Assembly (NCBI GenBank): GCA_963697355.1
Contig: CAVONV010000023.1
Coordinates: forward strand, 1 to 64,000
Length of the DNA: 64,000 bases
Source: CAVONV01 sp963697355
Lineage (GTDB): Bacteria > Acidobacteriota > Vicinamibacteria > Marinacidobacterales > DATDRI01
Direction of reading: 5' to 3'
Numbering within the stretch: the first letter of the stretch is position 1; each line of letters opens with the position of its first letter. Position numbers and translations under genes: made by a program. Shown piece after piece: positions 35,239 through 42,656 of this stretch. The notes beneath the pieces are model-generated. The model ran no database searches and had not been told where the DNA came from. It saw only the letters and a list, made by a program, of their open reading frames with translations.

Positions 35239-37635
35239 ATGACGGACTTCTGGCAAGACCTACGATTCGCCCTTCGTGATTTGAGAAAGGGTTTTCTCGT
35301 TACGAGCCTAGCCGTTTTCTCACTGGCGGCGGCCATCGCTGGCAACACGATTGTCTTTGGATTCGTGAACGCCCTTGTCTTTCGACCTCTTCCCTATCCT
35401 GAGCCCGATCGCATCGTGTTTTTGCGCGAAAACGAGGAGGGTAGCCGGTCCGCCTTGGTCGCATCGGCCGCTAACCTGCTCGATTGGAGGGAACGGAACC
35501 GCTCCTTCACCGACCTGGCCGGATACCGCCCGGCGCCCATGAGCTTGGGAGCGGGCGACCGGCCCGAGCCCGTCGTCGCGGCTCGAGTTTCTCCTTGCCT
35601 CTTCGACTTGTTGGGGGCTCAACCGATTCTAGGCCGCGGGTTTCTAGAAGAAGAAGGCAATGAAGGGGGTCACCGTGTCGTCCTTCTCGGCCATGCGTTT
35701 TGGCAGGAACACTACGATGATGGAGACAACCCTATCGGCGATACTTTGGTTCTGAATCACGAGTCGTACACCGTCATCGGAGTCCTTCCCCAGAATTTCG
35801 AGTTCCTCAACCCTCAGGTCGCTCTATGGTTGCCGTTACACTTGGAGCTGGGGAGCCTGGCGCGTGATGAGCGAAACACCGTCGTCGCAGGTCGATTGAA
35901 GCCCGGAGTGACCATGGACCAAGCCAAGGCCGATATGACCGTGATTCAGGGACAGCTCGCCCATGAGTATCCTGACGCGAATCGAGGCCTCGTCGTGGAG
36001 GTTCTCAACCTGCGCTACGACTTCCCGAACGACCGCACGCGAACTCTTTTCGGTCTCCTACAGGGAGCGCTCGTCTTTGTGCTCCTCATCGCTTGCGTCA
36101 ATATTGCCAACCTGCTTTTGGTACGAATGCAGGGACGTCGCCGGGAGATTGCACTGCGAAGCGCTCTGGGAGCTGGACGGCCGCGCATCGTGCGACAGCT
36201 GTTGACCGAGAGCATTCTTCTTGCAGTCATGGGGGGCGTGCTGGGCTTATCGCTCGGTATGGTGGGACTGCGCGTCGTCTCCAACAGCTTTGCCGGCACC
36301 CTCCCGAGTTATTGGGTACCCGTCTTGGATGTCCGAGTGCTGGCAATGACCTTTGGTCTAACCGCACTTGCAGGACTGCTCTTTGGCTTGTCACCGGCCT
36401 GGATGAGCACCAAGGTCAATCTCGCGGACGTGGTCAAAGAGTCTGGACGTGGAAGTGCCGGATCGAGACGCCGACTTCTTACGCGGGCACTCGTGGTGGC
36501 CGAGATTGCCCTTTCTATCGTGCTCCTCGGCGGTGGAAGTATTTTGGTCAAGAGCTTTCTAGCTATACGGCACACCGACCCCGGATTCGATACCGAGAAT
36601 ATACTGACCGTACCCATCACGCTTCCCAGCAGTGATGACGCCGATCCCGTCGCGCTCACGGAGCGACTTCTTGAAACATCAAACAGTCTCCCCGGAGTGT
36701 TGCGGGCCACGGCAACGAATGCTCTACCTCAAAACGCTTTCGTGGCAACATTTTCTTACTCTATCGACGAGAACCCCCCCCCGCCCGACGAGGCAGGTCC
36801 GAGGGCTGTCCTCATAGTGACAACACCTGAGTACCGTGAATCATTGGGATTTACTGTTCTCAAGGGGCGCTACTTCGAGCGTGGTGACCGAAGTGAATCC
36901 TCCCCTGTGGCCGTGGTGAGCCGGTCCGTCGCCGAGAGACACTGGCCGAAGGAGAGCCCGGTGGGCAAGAGGATCACGCTCCAAGGGACCTCACGTGAGA
37001 TCGTTGGTGTGGTTGGTGATCTCCAGCAGTCGCTCTTCAATAGAGGTGGAAGCTCGCTGGACTCCATCTACGTTCCCTTTGCACAGCAGCCCGCTCCGAG
37101 GCCCTTTTTGCTCGTTCGATGTCAGACGGACCCGAACGCTTTGGCGGGTTCGCTACGCAACGAGCTCACCGCCCTCGACCCGCGGCTGTCCATTGGTCGG
37201 ATGCAGACCTTGCAGGAGTTCGTCGACCAGTTCTTCTTGGGCGTCAACTTCTTCAACATCATCCTGACCGGGTTCGGACTACTCGCACTTCTTCTGGCCA
37301 CCTTGGGAACCTACGGTGTACTGGCCTACAGCGTAACGCAACGCTCGCAGGAAATAGGAGTGCGCATGGCCATGGGTGCCAGTCCCTCTCGCGTCCTTCG
37401 AATGGTGACACGACAGGGAGCCACTCTAGGTGTGATCGGTCTGGCGTTGGGAACACCGGGTGTCTTGATGGTCTCCCGCGTTCTCGATGGTTTGTTCGTG
37501 TCCGCCCCTCCCGTCGAGCCCGTGACCATCGCGATTGTCTTTGCGGTTTTGTTCCTGGCAACGTTGGCAGCAAGCTGGGTTCCCGCCAGCCGTGCAGCAG
37601 CGTTGGATCCCGCGACTATCCTTCGCGAGGAGTAA
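35239..37635 (+). CDS. ABC-type permease of the ADOP (MacB/FtsX-like) family, copy 3
   Basis: A 798-residue intact protein beginning M-T-D-F-W-Q-D-L-R-F-A-L-R-D-L, the usual ADOP N-terminal box, followed by the first helix (SLAVFSLAAAIAGNTIVFGF). MacB domains and FtsX bundles alternate as in the other copies (FVLLIACVNIANLLLVRMQ, LLALLLATLGTYGVLAYSVTQ), and it ends A-A-L-D-P-A-T-I-L-R-E-E. It is 121 bp downstream of a LytS/LytTR pair with a possible LytTR site in between. Export under envelope stress or peptide sensing is therefore a fair inference. The cargo is unknown. Confidence 0.9.
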   Translation: MTDFWQDLRFALRDLRKGFLVTSLAVFSLAAAIAGNTIVFGFVNALVFRPLPYPEPDRIVFLRENEEGSRSALVASAANLLDWRERNRSFTDLAGYRPAPMSLGAGDRPEPVVAARVSPCLFDLLGAQPILGRGFLEEEGNEGGHRVVLLGHAFWQEHYDDGDNPIGDTLVLNHESYTVIGVLPQNFEFLNPQVALWLPLHLELGSLARDERNTVVAGRLKPGVTMDQAKADMTVIQGQLAHEYPDANRGLVVEVLNLRYDFPNDRTRTLFGLLQGALVFVLLIACVNIANLLLVRMQGRRREIALRSALGAGRPRIVRQLLTESILLAVMGGVLGLSLGMVGLRVVSNSFAGTLPSYWVPVLDVRVLAMTFGLTALAGLLFGLSPAWMSTKVNLADVVKESGRGSAGSRRRLLTRALVVAEIALSIVLLGGGSILVKSFLAIRHTDPGFDTENILTVPITLPSSDDADPVALTERLLETSNSLPGVLRATATNALPQNAFVATFSYSIDENPPPPDEAGPRAVLIVTTPEYRESLGFTVLKGRYFERGDRSESSPVAVVSRSVAERHWPKESPVGKRITLQGTSREIVGVVGDLQQSLFNRGGSSLDSIYVPFAQQPAPRPFLLVRCQTDPNALAGSLRNELTALDPRLSIGRMQTLQEFVDQFFLGVNFFNIILTGFGLLALLLATLGTYGVLAYSVTQRSQEIGVRMAMGASPSRVLRMVTRQGATLGVIGLALGTPGVLMVSRVLDGLFVSAPPVEPVTIAIVFAVLFLATLAASWVPASRAAALDPATILREE

Positions 37636-37650
37636 ACCTACGTCGCTCCT

Positions 37651-37670
37651 GCGACTACGGCGAGGTGAAC
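37651..37670. repeat. Dispersed intergenic repeat, copy 4
   Basis: GCGACTACGGCGAGGTGAAC contains the shared core with one substitution (GGTGAAC for GGTAAAC). It fills the narrow gap between the ADOP permease stop and the convergent LuxR regulator, touching the latter's stop codon. Confidence 0.6.
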
Positions 37671-37671
37671 G

Positions 37672-38607
37672 TCAGTGGTTGGGTGCGGTGTGGTTGCTTT
37701 TCTTCATGACCAAGTGCATCAGCTGAGAGCGGCTGTTGACGCCCAGCTTCTGGTATAAATTGTAGATGTGGTTCTTGACGGTATTGAAGGAGATGAATAG
37801 CTGCCCCTCGATTTCTTTGTTGCTCTTGCCCTCGAGGATGAGCTCCATGATTTCTCGCTCGCGCTTGGAGATGTTGTACTCACGAACCATGTTCTCCAAG
37901 ACGGCTCCCTCGTCGTTCGAGGACAATCGCGCGTAGCTAGGCAGAAAGAGGCGTTGGAGCCAAACGACAGGTACGAGATTGAGCCAGAGCTGCGTGGCGG
38001 CAGATACAAAAGTACGATAGGGATCGGGCAATAAGCTCGACGCGACAAAGGGTACGTAGCCGGACAGCATCAGATAGGCAAATCCAAGGACGGCTTTCCG
38101 ACGACTGGGGGTCATCTCGGCGTGTTTCCGGACCGCCAAGACGGCCAACGAACAGAGAATGACGGTCGTGCAGGCGTGGATGATCGCGAGGCTGGTCATC
38201 ATCGACCATCTGGCAGAATCCAACCTCCACCCTATGAAATGGCTGATGATGAGCAGAGTCATCACCAGGACCAACAAGCGATTGACGGCTTGGAGCCGTC
38301 TTCCTTGCAGCTCAACAACGACCCGCACCACCGTGTAGGCCAACCCGATCTCGAGGAGCAGAATCACCAAACGCAACATCGCTTCGAGTGAGGGGTCGGC
38401 GGTGGCGGGGTCGTGTCTGACGAGATTGACCCACGCGTATCTGGCGATCAAGTAGACAAAGACCGAGAGGTTGAAGACGACAATGTAATAGAAGAGGGAC
38501 TTCAAGAAGGGCAGGTCGAATCGACGGCGTATCTGGTAGGTATAGACCGCGGCCCAAGTCCCCACCAAAAGTATGATGATGTGGCCCAGGATGAGAATGT
38601 GGTCCAT
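37672..38607 (-). CDS. Seven-helix membrane-bound LuxR-type regulator, copy 1
   Basis: 311 residues. About seven hydrophobic helices come first (ILGHIIILLVGTWAAVYTY, YYIVVFNLSVFVYLIARYAW, VILLLEIGLAYTVVRVVVEL, LLVLVMTLLIISHFIGW, IIHACTTVILCSLAVLAV, AVLGFAYLMLSGYVPFVASS, LWLNLVPVVWLQRLFL). A C-terminal GerE/LuxR HTH follows (KREREIMELILEGKSNKEIE, FISFNTVKNHIYNLYQKLG). It has no kinase or receiver, so it would be a one-component sensor that binds DNA from the membrane. It is divergent from the exported methyltransferase at 38773. A close paralogue at 39999 has the same layout. Confidence 0.85.
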   Translation of the reverse strand: MDHILILGHIIILLVGTWAAVYTYQIRRRFDLPFLKSLFYYIVVFNLSVFVYLIARYAWVNLVRHDPATADPSLEAMLRLVILLLEIGLAYTVVRVVVELQGRRLQAVNRLLVLVMTLLIISHFIGWRLDSARWSMMTSLAIIHACTTVILCSLAVLAVRKHAEMTPSRRKAVLGFAYLMLSGYVPFVASSLLPDPYRTFVSAATQLWLNLVPVVWLQRLFLPSYARLSSNDEGAVLENMVREYNISKREREIMELILEGKSNKEIEGQLFISFNTVKNHIYNLYQKLGVNSRSQLMHLVMKKSNHTAPNH

Positions 38608-38650
38608 TTTGTTCTACCCGGCCCATCTCTTCCTTGACGACCGATTTCTC

Positions 38651-38753
38651 ATAACATACGAGAAAACATACCGTTAGGCAAACTAGGAAATCTTTCCCAT
38701 TCCTTTGATTGATAAGTTTTTCCCATTTTCTTTTCTCTCGCTCGTGCCTAACC
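38651..38753. promoter_or_regulatory. Divergent regulatory region, conserved with the one at 40990-41092
   Basis: Blocks shared with the second LuxR locus, in the same order and spacing: ATAACATA (38651), AACTAGGAAATCTTTCCCAT (38681-38700), TTTTTCCCATTT (38717-38728), and CGCTCGTGCCTAA (38739-38751). TTTCCCATT appears at 38693 and 38719, 26 bp apart. It lies between the LuxR gene and the methyltransferase and is a strong candidate operator. Confidence 0.65.
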
Positions 38754-38772
38754 TTTTGTTAGGGAGGAACCC

Positions 38773-39849
38773 ATGACCCGAGGAACACTAAAGAAAGACA
38801 TTGTACTGCTGCTAGTCTTGTTCTTTTCTGCTCGATGTTTCGCTCAGGACAAGGAAGCTGATGACAAAAGCATCAAGGCATTGATTCAGGAGGCTTATAT
38901 CGGCGGCGCATATAACGATGACGATACGGAGGCCATGAAGAAGGGGTTTCATGACCACTCTACCGTTCATCAATTGCACCACGAAAACCTGACCGTCTTG
39001 TCACTGAAGCAATGGATGATGCAAATCGATCGGATGAAGGCTGTCCGACCGAACTGGAACAACAGAACAACAGCCGAAATAACGGTGATAGGACTAGAAG
39101 GCAACGCCGCGGTGGCTCGAGTCGACATATCCAACAACAAAGTGCCGGAAACTACCGATTTTCTTTCCCTGTACAAGTTTGACGACGGCTGGAAAATCAC
39201 GAACCGGATCTTCGCGAGACATCCACTTCCGAGCGAAGTTCATAAAGAACTAGTAGAGGAATGGGAAAAGAGCATCAATGAATCATGGAATCCGCCGGAA
39301 AAAGTCATCGAGGCAATCGGAGTCGAGCCTGGAATGGTCATCGGTGAAGTCGGCGCTGGAAGGGGCCGCTATACCGTTCCCCTTGCACGGCGGGTTGGAA
39401 ACACAGGCAAGATCTACTCCAACGACATCGACGAAAACTCACTTTCAACGATCCGTGAACGCTGCGAGCAAAATGGCATCTCCAATGTCGAAACCATCCT
39501 TGGAGAAGAAGATGACCCGCTCCTACCTAAGCAAGCTCTGGATATGGTCATCATGGTCTGGGTGTTTCATCATCTTGATCAACCCGCGCCTTTGTTGAAG
39601 AACTTGAAACCCAGCCTCAAGCTCGGTGCGCCCTTGGTCATCGTTGGCCCCAAAGACTCGGAAATTGACCTTGAAAAAGAGGCGTTCGGAGGAAAAGTAG
39701 AGCCAGGCAGGCCTACCTTGAGAGAAAGAATAGAAAGAGCGGCAGCCGAAGCGGGATTCGAGCTGAAGATGATTCGAGTGGAGACCTTTTTGCCCGGAGA
39801 CGATATTTATATCCTCAAGGCTAAGATGACCCCGGAATCGACCGACTGA
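38773..39849 (+). CDS. Exported NTF2-like + class I SAM methyltransferase fusion, copy 2
   Basis: GGGAGGAACCC precedes ATG 38773. The 358-residue product has a signal peptide (DIVLLLVLFFSARCFA). A lumazine-binding/NTF2-like domain covers about residues 30-140 (MKKGFHDHSTVHQLH, SLYKFDDGWKITNRIF). A methyltransferase with V-I-G-E-V-G-A-G-R-G-R-Y-T, KIYSNDIDENSL and MVWVFHHLDQPAPLLKN follows. It is a paralogue of the protein at 22052 and shares its F/Y-H-H-L-D-Q-P box. It is divergently transcribed from a membrane LuxR regulator across a conserved intergenic region, so it is probably the regulator's target. Confidence 0.82.
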   Translation: MTRGTLKKDIVLLLVLFFSARCFAQDKEADDKSIKALIQEAYIGGAYNDDDTEAMKKGFHDHSTVHQLHHENLTVLSLKQWMMQIDRMKAVRPNWNNRTTAEITVIGLEGNAAVARVDISNNKVPETTDFLSLYKFDDGWKITNRIFARHPLPSEVHKELVEEWEKSINESWNPPEKVIEAIGVEPGMVIGEVGAGRGRYTVPLARRVGNTGKIYSNDIDENSLSTIRERCEQNGISNVETILGEEDDPLLPKQALDMVIMVWVFHHLDQPAPLLKNLKPSLKLGAPLVIVGPKDSEIDLEKEAFGGKVEPGRPTLRERIERAAAEAGFELKMIRVETFLPGDDIYILKAKMTPESTD

Positions 39850-39920
39850 GTCCATTTGCCGTCGTTGAGCTTCAATCAGGCCCGATCGGCCTGACCCGTG
39901 GTCAACACGGTGTCAACATC

Positions 39921-39994
39921 CGCCTTCGCAAAAGCCACCGCGAGACCTCGCGGAGGCGGGTTGGGGTCGGACCAGGTCTGGCCCCTTGTCAACG
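39921..39994. repeat. REP-like palindromic sequence
   Basis: GCGAGACCTCGC (39942-39953) is a short hairpin flanked by CCGCCTTCG on the left and GGAGGCGGG on the right. It is followed by GGGGTCGGACC-A-GGTCTGGCCCC (39963-39985), an imperfect palindrome of the same GGGGTC-A/G-GACC type as at 28335. It fills the gap between the methyltransferase and the second LuxR gene. Confidence 0.55.
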
Positions 39995-39998
39995 CCCA

Positions 39999-40946
39999 TC
40001 AATGGTCGGGCGCGATGTGGTTGTTTCTAAGTACCAAGTGCATCAGCTGGCTGCGGCTATTGATGCCGAGCTTCTGGTACAGATGGTAGATGTGGTTCTT
40101 GACGGTATTGACGGAGATGAAAAGCTGTTCTTCGATCTCTTTGTTGCTCTTACCCGCGACGATGAGCTCCATGATTTCCCGTTCGCGCTTGGAGATTTTG
40201 TGTTCACGAACGAGATTCTCCAGGACGGCGTTTTCGTCACCTGTCGACAGCCGGCCGTAGTAGGGGAGGAGAAAGTACTGGATCCAAAGGATCGGCACGA
40301 AATTCAACCATAGTTGGTGCACGAGCGATCCGTAGATTTGATAGGGCTCTCGCAACCAGGAAAACGCTAGATAGGGTAGGTAGCCCAACAACATCAGAAC
40401 TGCGAACACGCGGACAGCCTTACGACGACCCGGGTCCAGTGTGGGGTGCTTCCTGATCGCCGTGCCGGCAAGCGTTCCGATAATCGTGACCATCACGATG
40501 AGGACGAAAACAGCGGTGATTCTCATGAGCCAATCGATCGACCCTGTACTGCGATAGAGCATCAGACCGACAAGATAGCCGGCGGCAAAGAGAATGGCGG
40601 TAACGACAAACGCCCGGTCCACCGCCTTTAGCTCCTCAATGCCCTGAAGTCTGGCAACAACCTGCACCAGCGTGTATGTCAATCCAAGTTCCACAACGAG
40701 TAGCGCCGGAAACAAGAAGAGGAGGACTGGCCGGTCAGTCACCGCGAAATCTTCCGTCAGGACATTGACCATCGCGTACCGCATGATCAAATAGAAAAAG
40801 ACGGCGATATTGAAGGCTACGATGTAATAACCGAAGAACTTTAAAAAGGACAAGTGGAGTTGCTGGTAGGTCTGGTGCGTCAAGAAAAGCGCCCAGGTTC
40901 CGACCAATAAAATGACCAGGTGCCCTAGGATGACGATGTGATCCAT
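39999..40946 (-). CDS. Seven-helix membrane-bound LuxR-type regulator, copy 2
   Basis: 315 residues, closely similar to copy 1 throughout. Both start M-D-H-I and have L-V-G-T-W-A in helix 1, similar helices, and nearly identical HTH regions (KREREIMELIVAGKSNKEIE, FISVNTVKNHIYHLYQKLG). GGAGGAGG lies just before ATG 40946. It is divergent from a small membrane protein gene at 41116, which is followed by an outer-membrane protein gene. Gene pair and promoter region look duplicated as a unit relative to copy 1. The signal sensed by the helices is unknown. Confidence 0.85.
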   Translation of the reverse strand: MDHIVILGHLVILLVGTWALFLTHQTYQQLHLSFLKFFGYYIVAFNIAVFFYLIMRYAMVNVLTEDFAVTDRPVLLFLFPALLVVELGLTYTLVQVVARLQGIEELKAVDRAFVVTAILFAAGYLVGLMLYRSTGSIDWLMRITAVFVLIVMVTIIGTLAGTAIRKHPTLDPGRRKAVRVFAVLMLLGYLPYLAFSWLREPYQIYGSLVHQLWLNFVPILWIQYFLLPYYGRLSTGDENAVLENLVREHKISKREREIMELIVAGKSNKEIEEQLFISVNTVKNHIYHLYQKLGINSRSQLMHLVLRNNHIAPDH

Positions 40947-40989
40947 GACGCCTCCTCCAGCACACCCCTTCCGCCTCGTGCAGTTGCCT

Positions 40990-41092
40990 ATAACATATGG
41001 TCTTTTTGACCTACCAGCAACCTAGGAAACCTTTCTCATTTCCAATAATACATACCTTCTTCCCATTTCTTTCCGATTCGCTCGTGCCTAAT
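40990..41092. promoter_or_regulatory. Divergent regulatory region matching the one at 38651-38753
   Basis: In order: ATAACATA (40990), AACCTAGGAAACCTTTCTCAT (41019-41039), TTCTTCCCATTT (41057-41068), and CGCTCGTGCCTAA (41079-41091). The repeated TTTCYCATT-type boxes start 27 bp apart (41032, 41059). The retained spacing in non-coding DNA at two paralogous loci argues for a shared operator. Confidence 0.65.
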
Positions 41093-41115
41093 TTGGACGG
41101 TGAAGGAGGACTGTC

Positions 41116-41626
41116 ATGACGAACGGAATGCTTAAATGGCCGCTTCTCATAGCAGCAGGGCTTGTCGTCGCACGTGTGATCTCTGAGCAGCTCGGTGCTC
41201 CCGAGTCCATCAACTTCGTCTTTGGAGTCGTGTGGCTCTATTTCATCGTGCCGTTTTACTTCGTGTCGGCGATCGTCAAAAACGGAAGCACCCGACCGTA
41301 CCTAGAGCTCCTAGGGAACCTCTTTGCGTTCAGTCTCACCACGCGGCTCATGGTTCTACCGACCTATTGGCTCGCGTACGCCTTTCAGTGGCCGGCAGTT
41401 CGCTTCCGGCTGGACGCGGGAGGCGTCGTTGGAGAGGGTGTGACTGCCCTTCAAGGGTACTTGATATATCCCAGTGCTGAACGGCCTCTCCTGGATCCCC
41501 TTTGCTGTGATTGTAGGAATGATCTTGGGCAGCGTCGCGCTCTATGTCCGGCGTCGGAAAATGGCCCAAGTGGCCGCCGCCGCGGAGCTCATTTCATTTG
41601 CCTTGTTTGGTAGCCGGTTCTGGTAA
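41116..41626 (+). pseudogene. Small membrane protein, one frameshift near 41465
   Basis: GAAGGAGGAC precedes ATG 41116. The first frame gives M-T-N-G-M-L-K-W-P-L-L-I-A-A-G-L-V-V and several helices (VFGVVWLYFIVPFYFVSAIV, RLMVLPTYWLAYAFQWPAVR), up to G-E-G-V-T-A-L-Q-G-Y-L. The continuation is one frame over: V-L-N-G-L-S-W-I-P-F-A-V-I-V-G-M-I-L-G, ending RRRKMAQVAAAAEL and stopping at 41626. So there is a single indel around 41465-41475. As restored it would be about 170 residues with five helices. The function is unknown. It is the likely target of LuxR copy 2. Confidence 0.65.
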
Positions 41627-41695
41627 AGGCAGGAATGCCGGCCGTCCTACGTTCAGGAGTGGAGAAAAACTATCCCACAAGAAAGGGGTGCATCG

Positions 41696-42430
41696 ATGGA
41701 AGTTAAAAAGAAGCTCATTATATTGCTTTGCGTTGTGGTTTGCGCCCAACACCTCGTCGCCTCGGAAAAGAAAAAAGCGCCGGGACCCGAGTCGGGCGAG
41801 ACCGCTTCCGAACAGAACGTTCTCCCAGAGAACCAACTCGCCGCATCGCCTTTTGGCAGTCTCTTAGGCCGGTCACGGATAGGAGCGAGTTTCAGCTTCA
41901 GGAGTGGGAACACTCAGCAGGCTGGATATGGGATGACAGTCATTTCGGGCGCCGAAAACCTCGCCTTGGGATTCGGCTACTCCTACTGGCTTCGAGAGGA
42001 CCTGGCGCTCAACGTCTCCATGTCGTTTCTCGCTCCCGAGGTAGCCGTTCGTGCCGGCCCCGTCTCGTTCAACACCAATGGAGTCGTCGCAGCACTTACA
42101 GGTATCCGGTGGTATGTCCCCAGTATGGCGTCTCCAACCGTTAAGCCTTACGTGACGGGAAGCATCGGTCCCTACGTCGGCTCCGGAGTGGAAGTACGTT
42201 CTTTCACGGCCAGTAGAGTGACCGAAGTCTCTGCAGGTGGGTACGCCGGGGCGGGCCTCGACATACAGCTCCACCGCGACTTCATGTTGGGTCTGCGCGG
42301 CGGATACAATTTCATGTCGGACTTCTCGCAGCCAGTGGCGGGTCGGTACAACTTCAGCGGCTTCCAAATAGGTGTCGAGGTCAGCTGGGTTTTTGGACAG
42401 GGCAAGCCGTCGGCCTCTGCGAGGCCCTAA
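41696..42430 (+). CDS. Outer-membrane beta-barrel protein
   Basis: AAAGGGG precedes ATG 41696. The 244-residue product has a signal peptide (KLIILLCVVVCAQHLVAS), a Pro/Glu-rich linker to about residue 55, and then alternating amphipathic strands: RIGASFSFRSG, ALGFGYSYWLREDLALNVSM, VVAALTGIRWYV, YVTGSIGPYVGSGVEV, SAGGYAGAGLDIQL, MLGLRGGYNFM. It ends FQIGVEVSWVFG near the C-terminus, as in 8-stranded OmpA/OmpW-like barrels. It follows the small membrane protein gene in the same direction and may share its LuxR-controlled promoter. Confidence 0.75.
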   Translation: MEVKKKLIILLCVVVCAQHLVASEKKKAPGPESGETASEQNVLPENQLAASPFGSLLGRSRIGASFSFRSGNTQQAGYGMTVISGAENLALGFGYSYWLREDLALNVSMSFLAPEVAVRAGPVSFNTNGVVAALTGIRWYVPSMASPTVKPYVTGSIGPYVGSGVEVRSFTASRVTEVSAGGYAGAGLDIQLHRDFMLGLRGGYNFMSDFSQPVAGRYNFSGFQIGVEVSWVFGQGKPSASARP

Positions 42431-42432
42431 CA

Positions 42433-42603
42433 CTAGGATGGATTTCGGCCCATGATGATTTGAATTGCACGTTCGAGCACACGGTCCTGGCCGTTCAAAA
42501 GGTAATACTCCGGCACCGGATCGAGATAGATGTCCGGCTCGACACCCACGCCGTCGAATAGCCTACCGGTGTTTTGAAAAGAGGCCATGGAGAAGAAGCA
42601 CGG
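42433..42603 (-). pseudogene. S41 (tail-specific) peptidase, C-terminal scrap
   Basis: About 55 residues (F-Q-N-T-G-R-L-F-D-G-V-G-V-E-P-D-I-Y, then GQDRVLERAIQIIMG) resemble the C-terminal end of S41 proteases, where G-x-x-x-E-G-x-G-V-x-P-D is conserved. Upstream the frame enters the GH13 gene's tail without homology. It is a remnant left between the outer-membrane protein and the GH13 gene. Confidence 0.5.
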
Positions 42604-42656
42604 CCCGCGTCGGGGTGAAGCACACTCGGACTGGAGCACTCTACATCGCTTGATTC

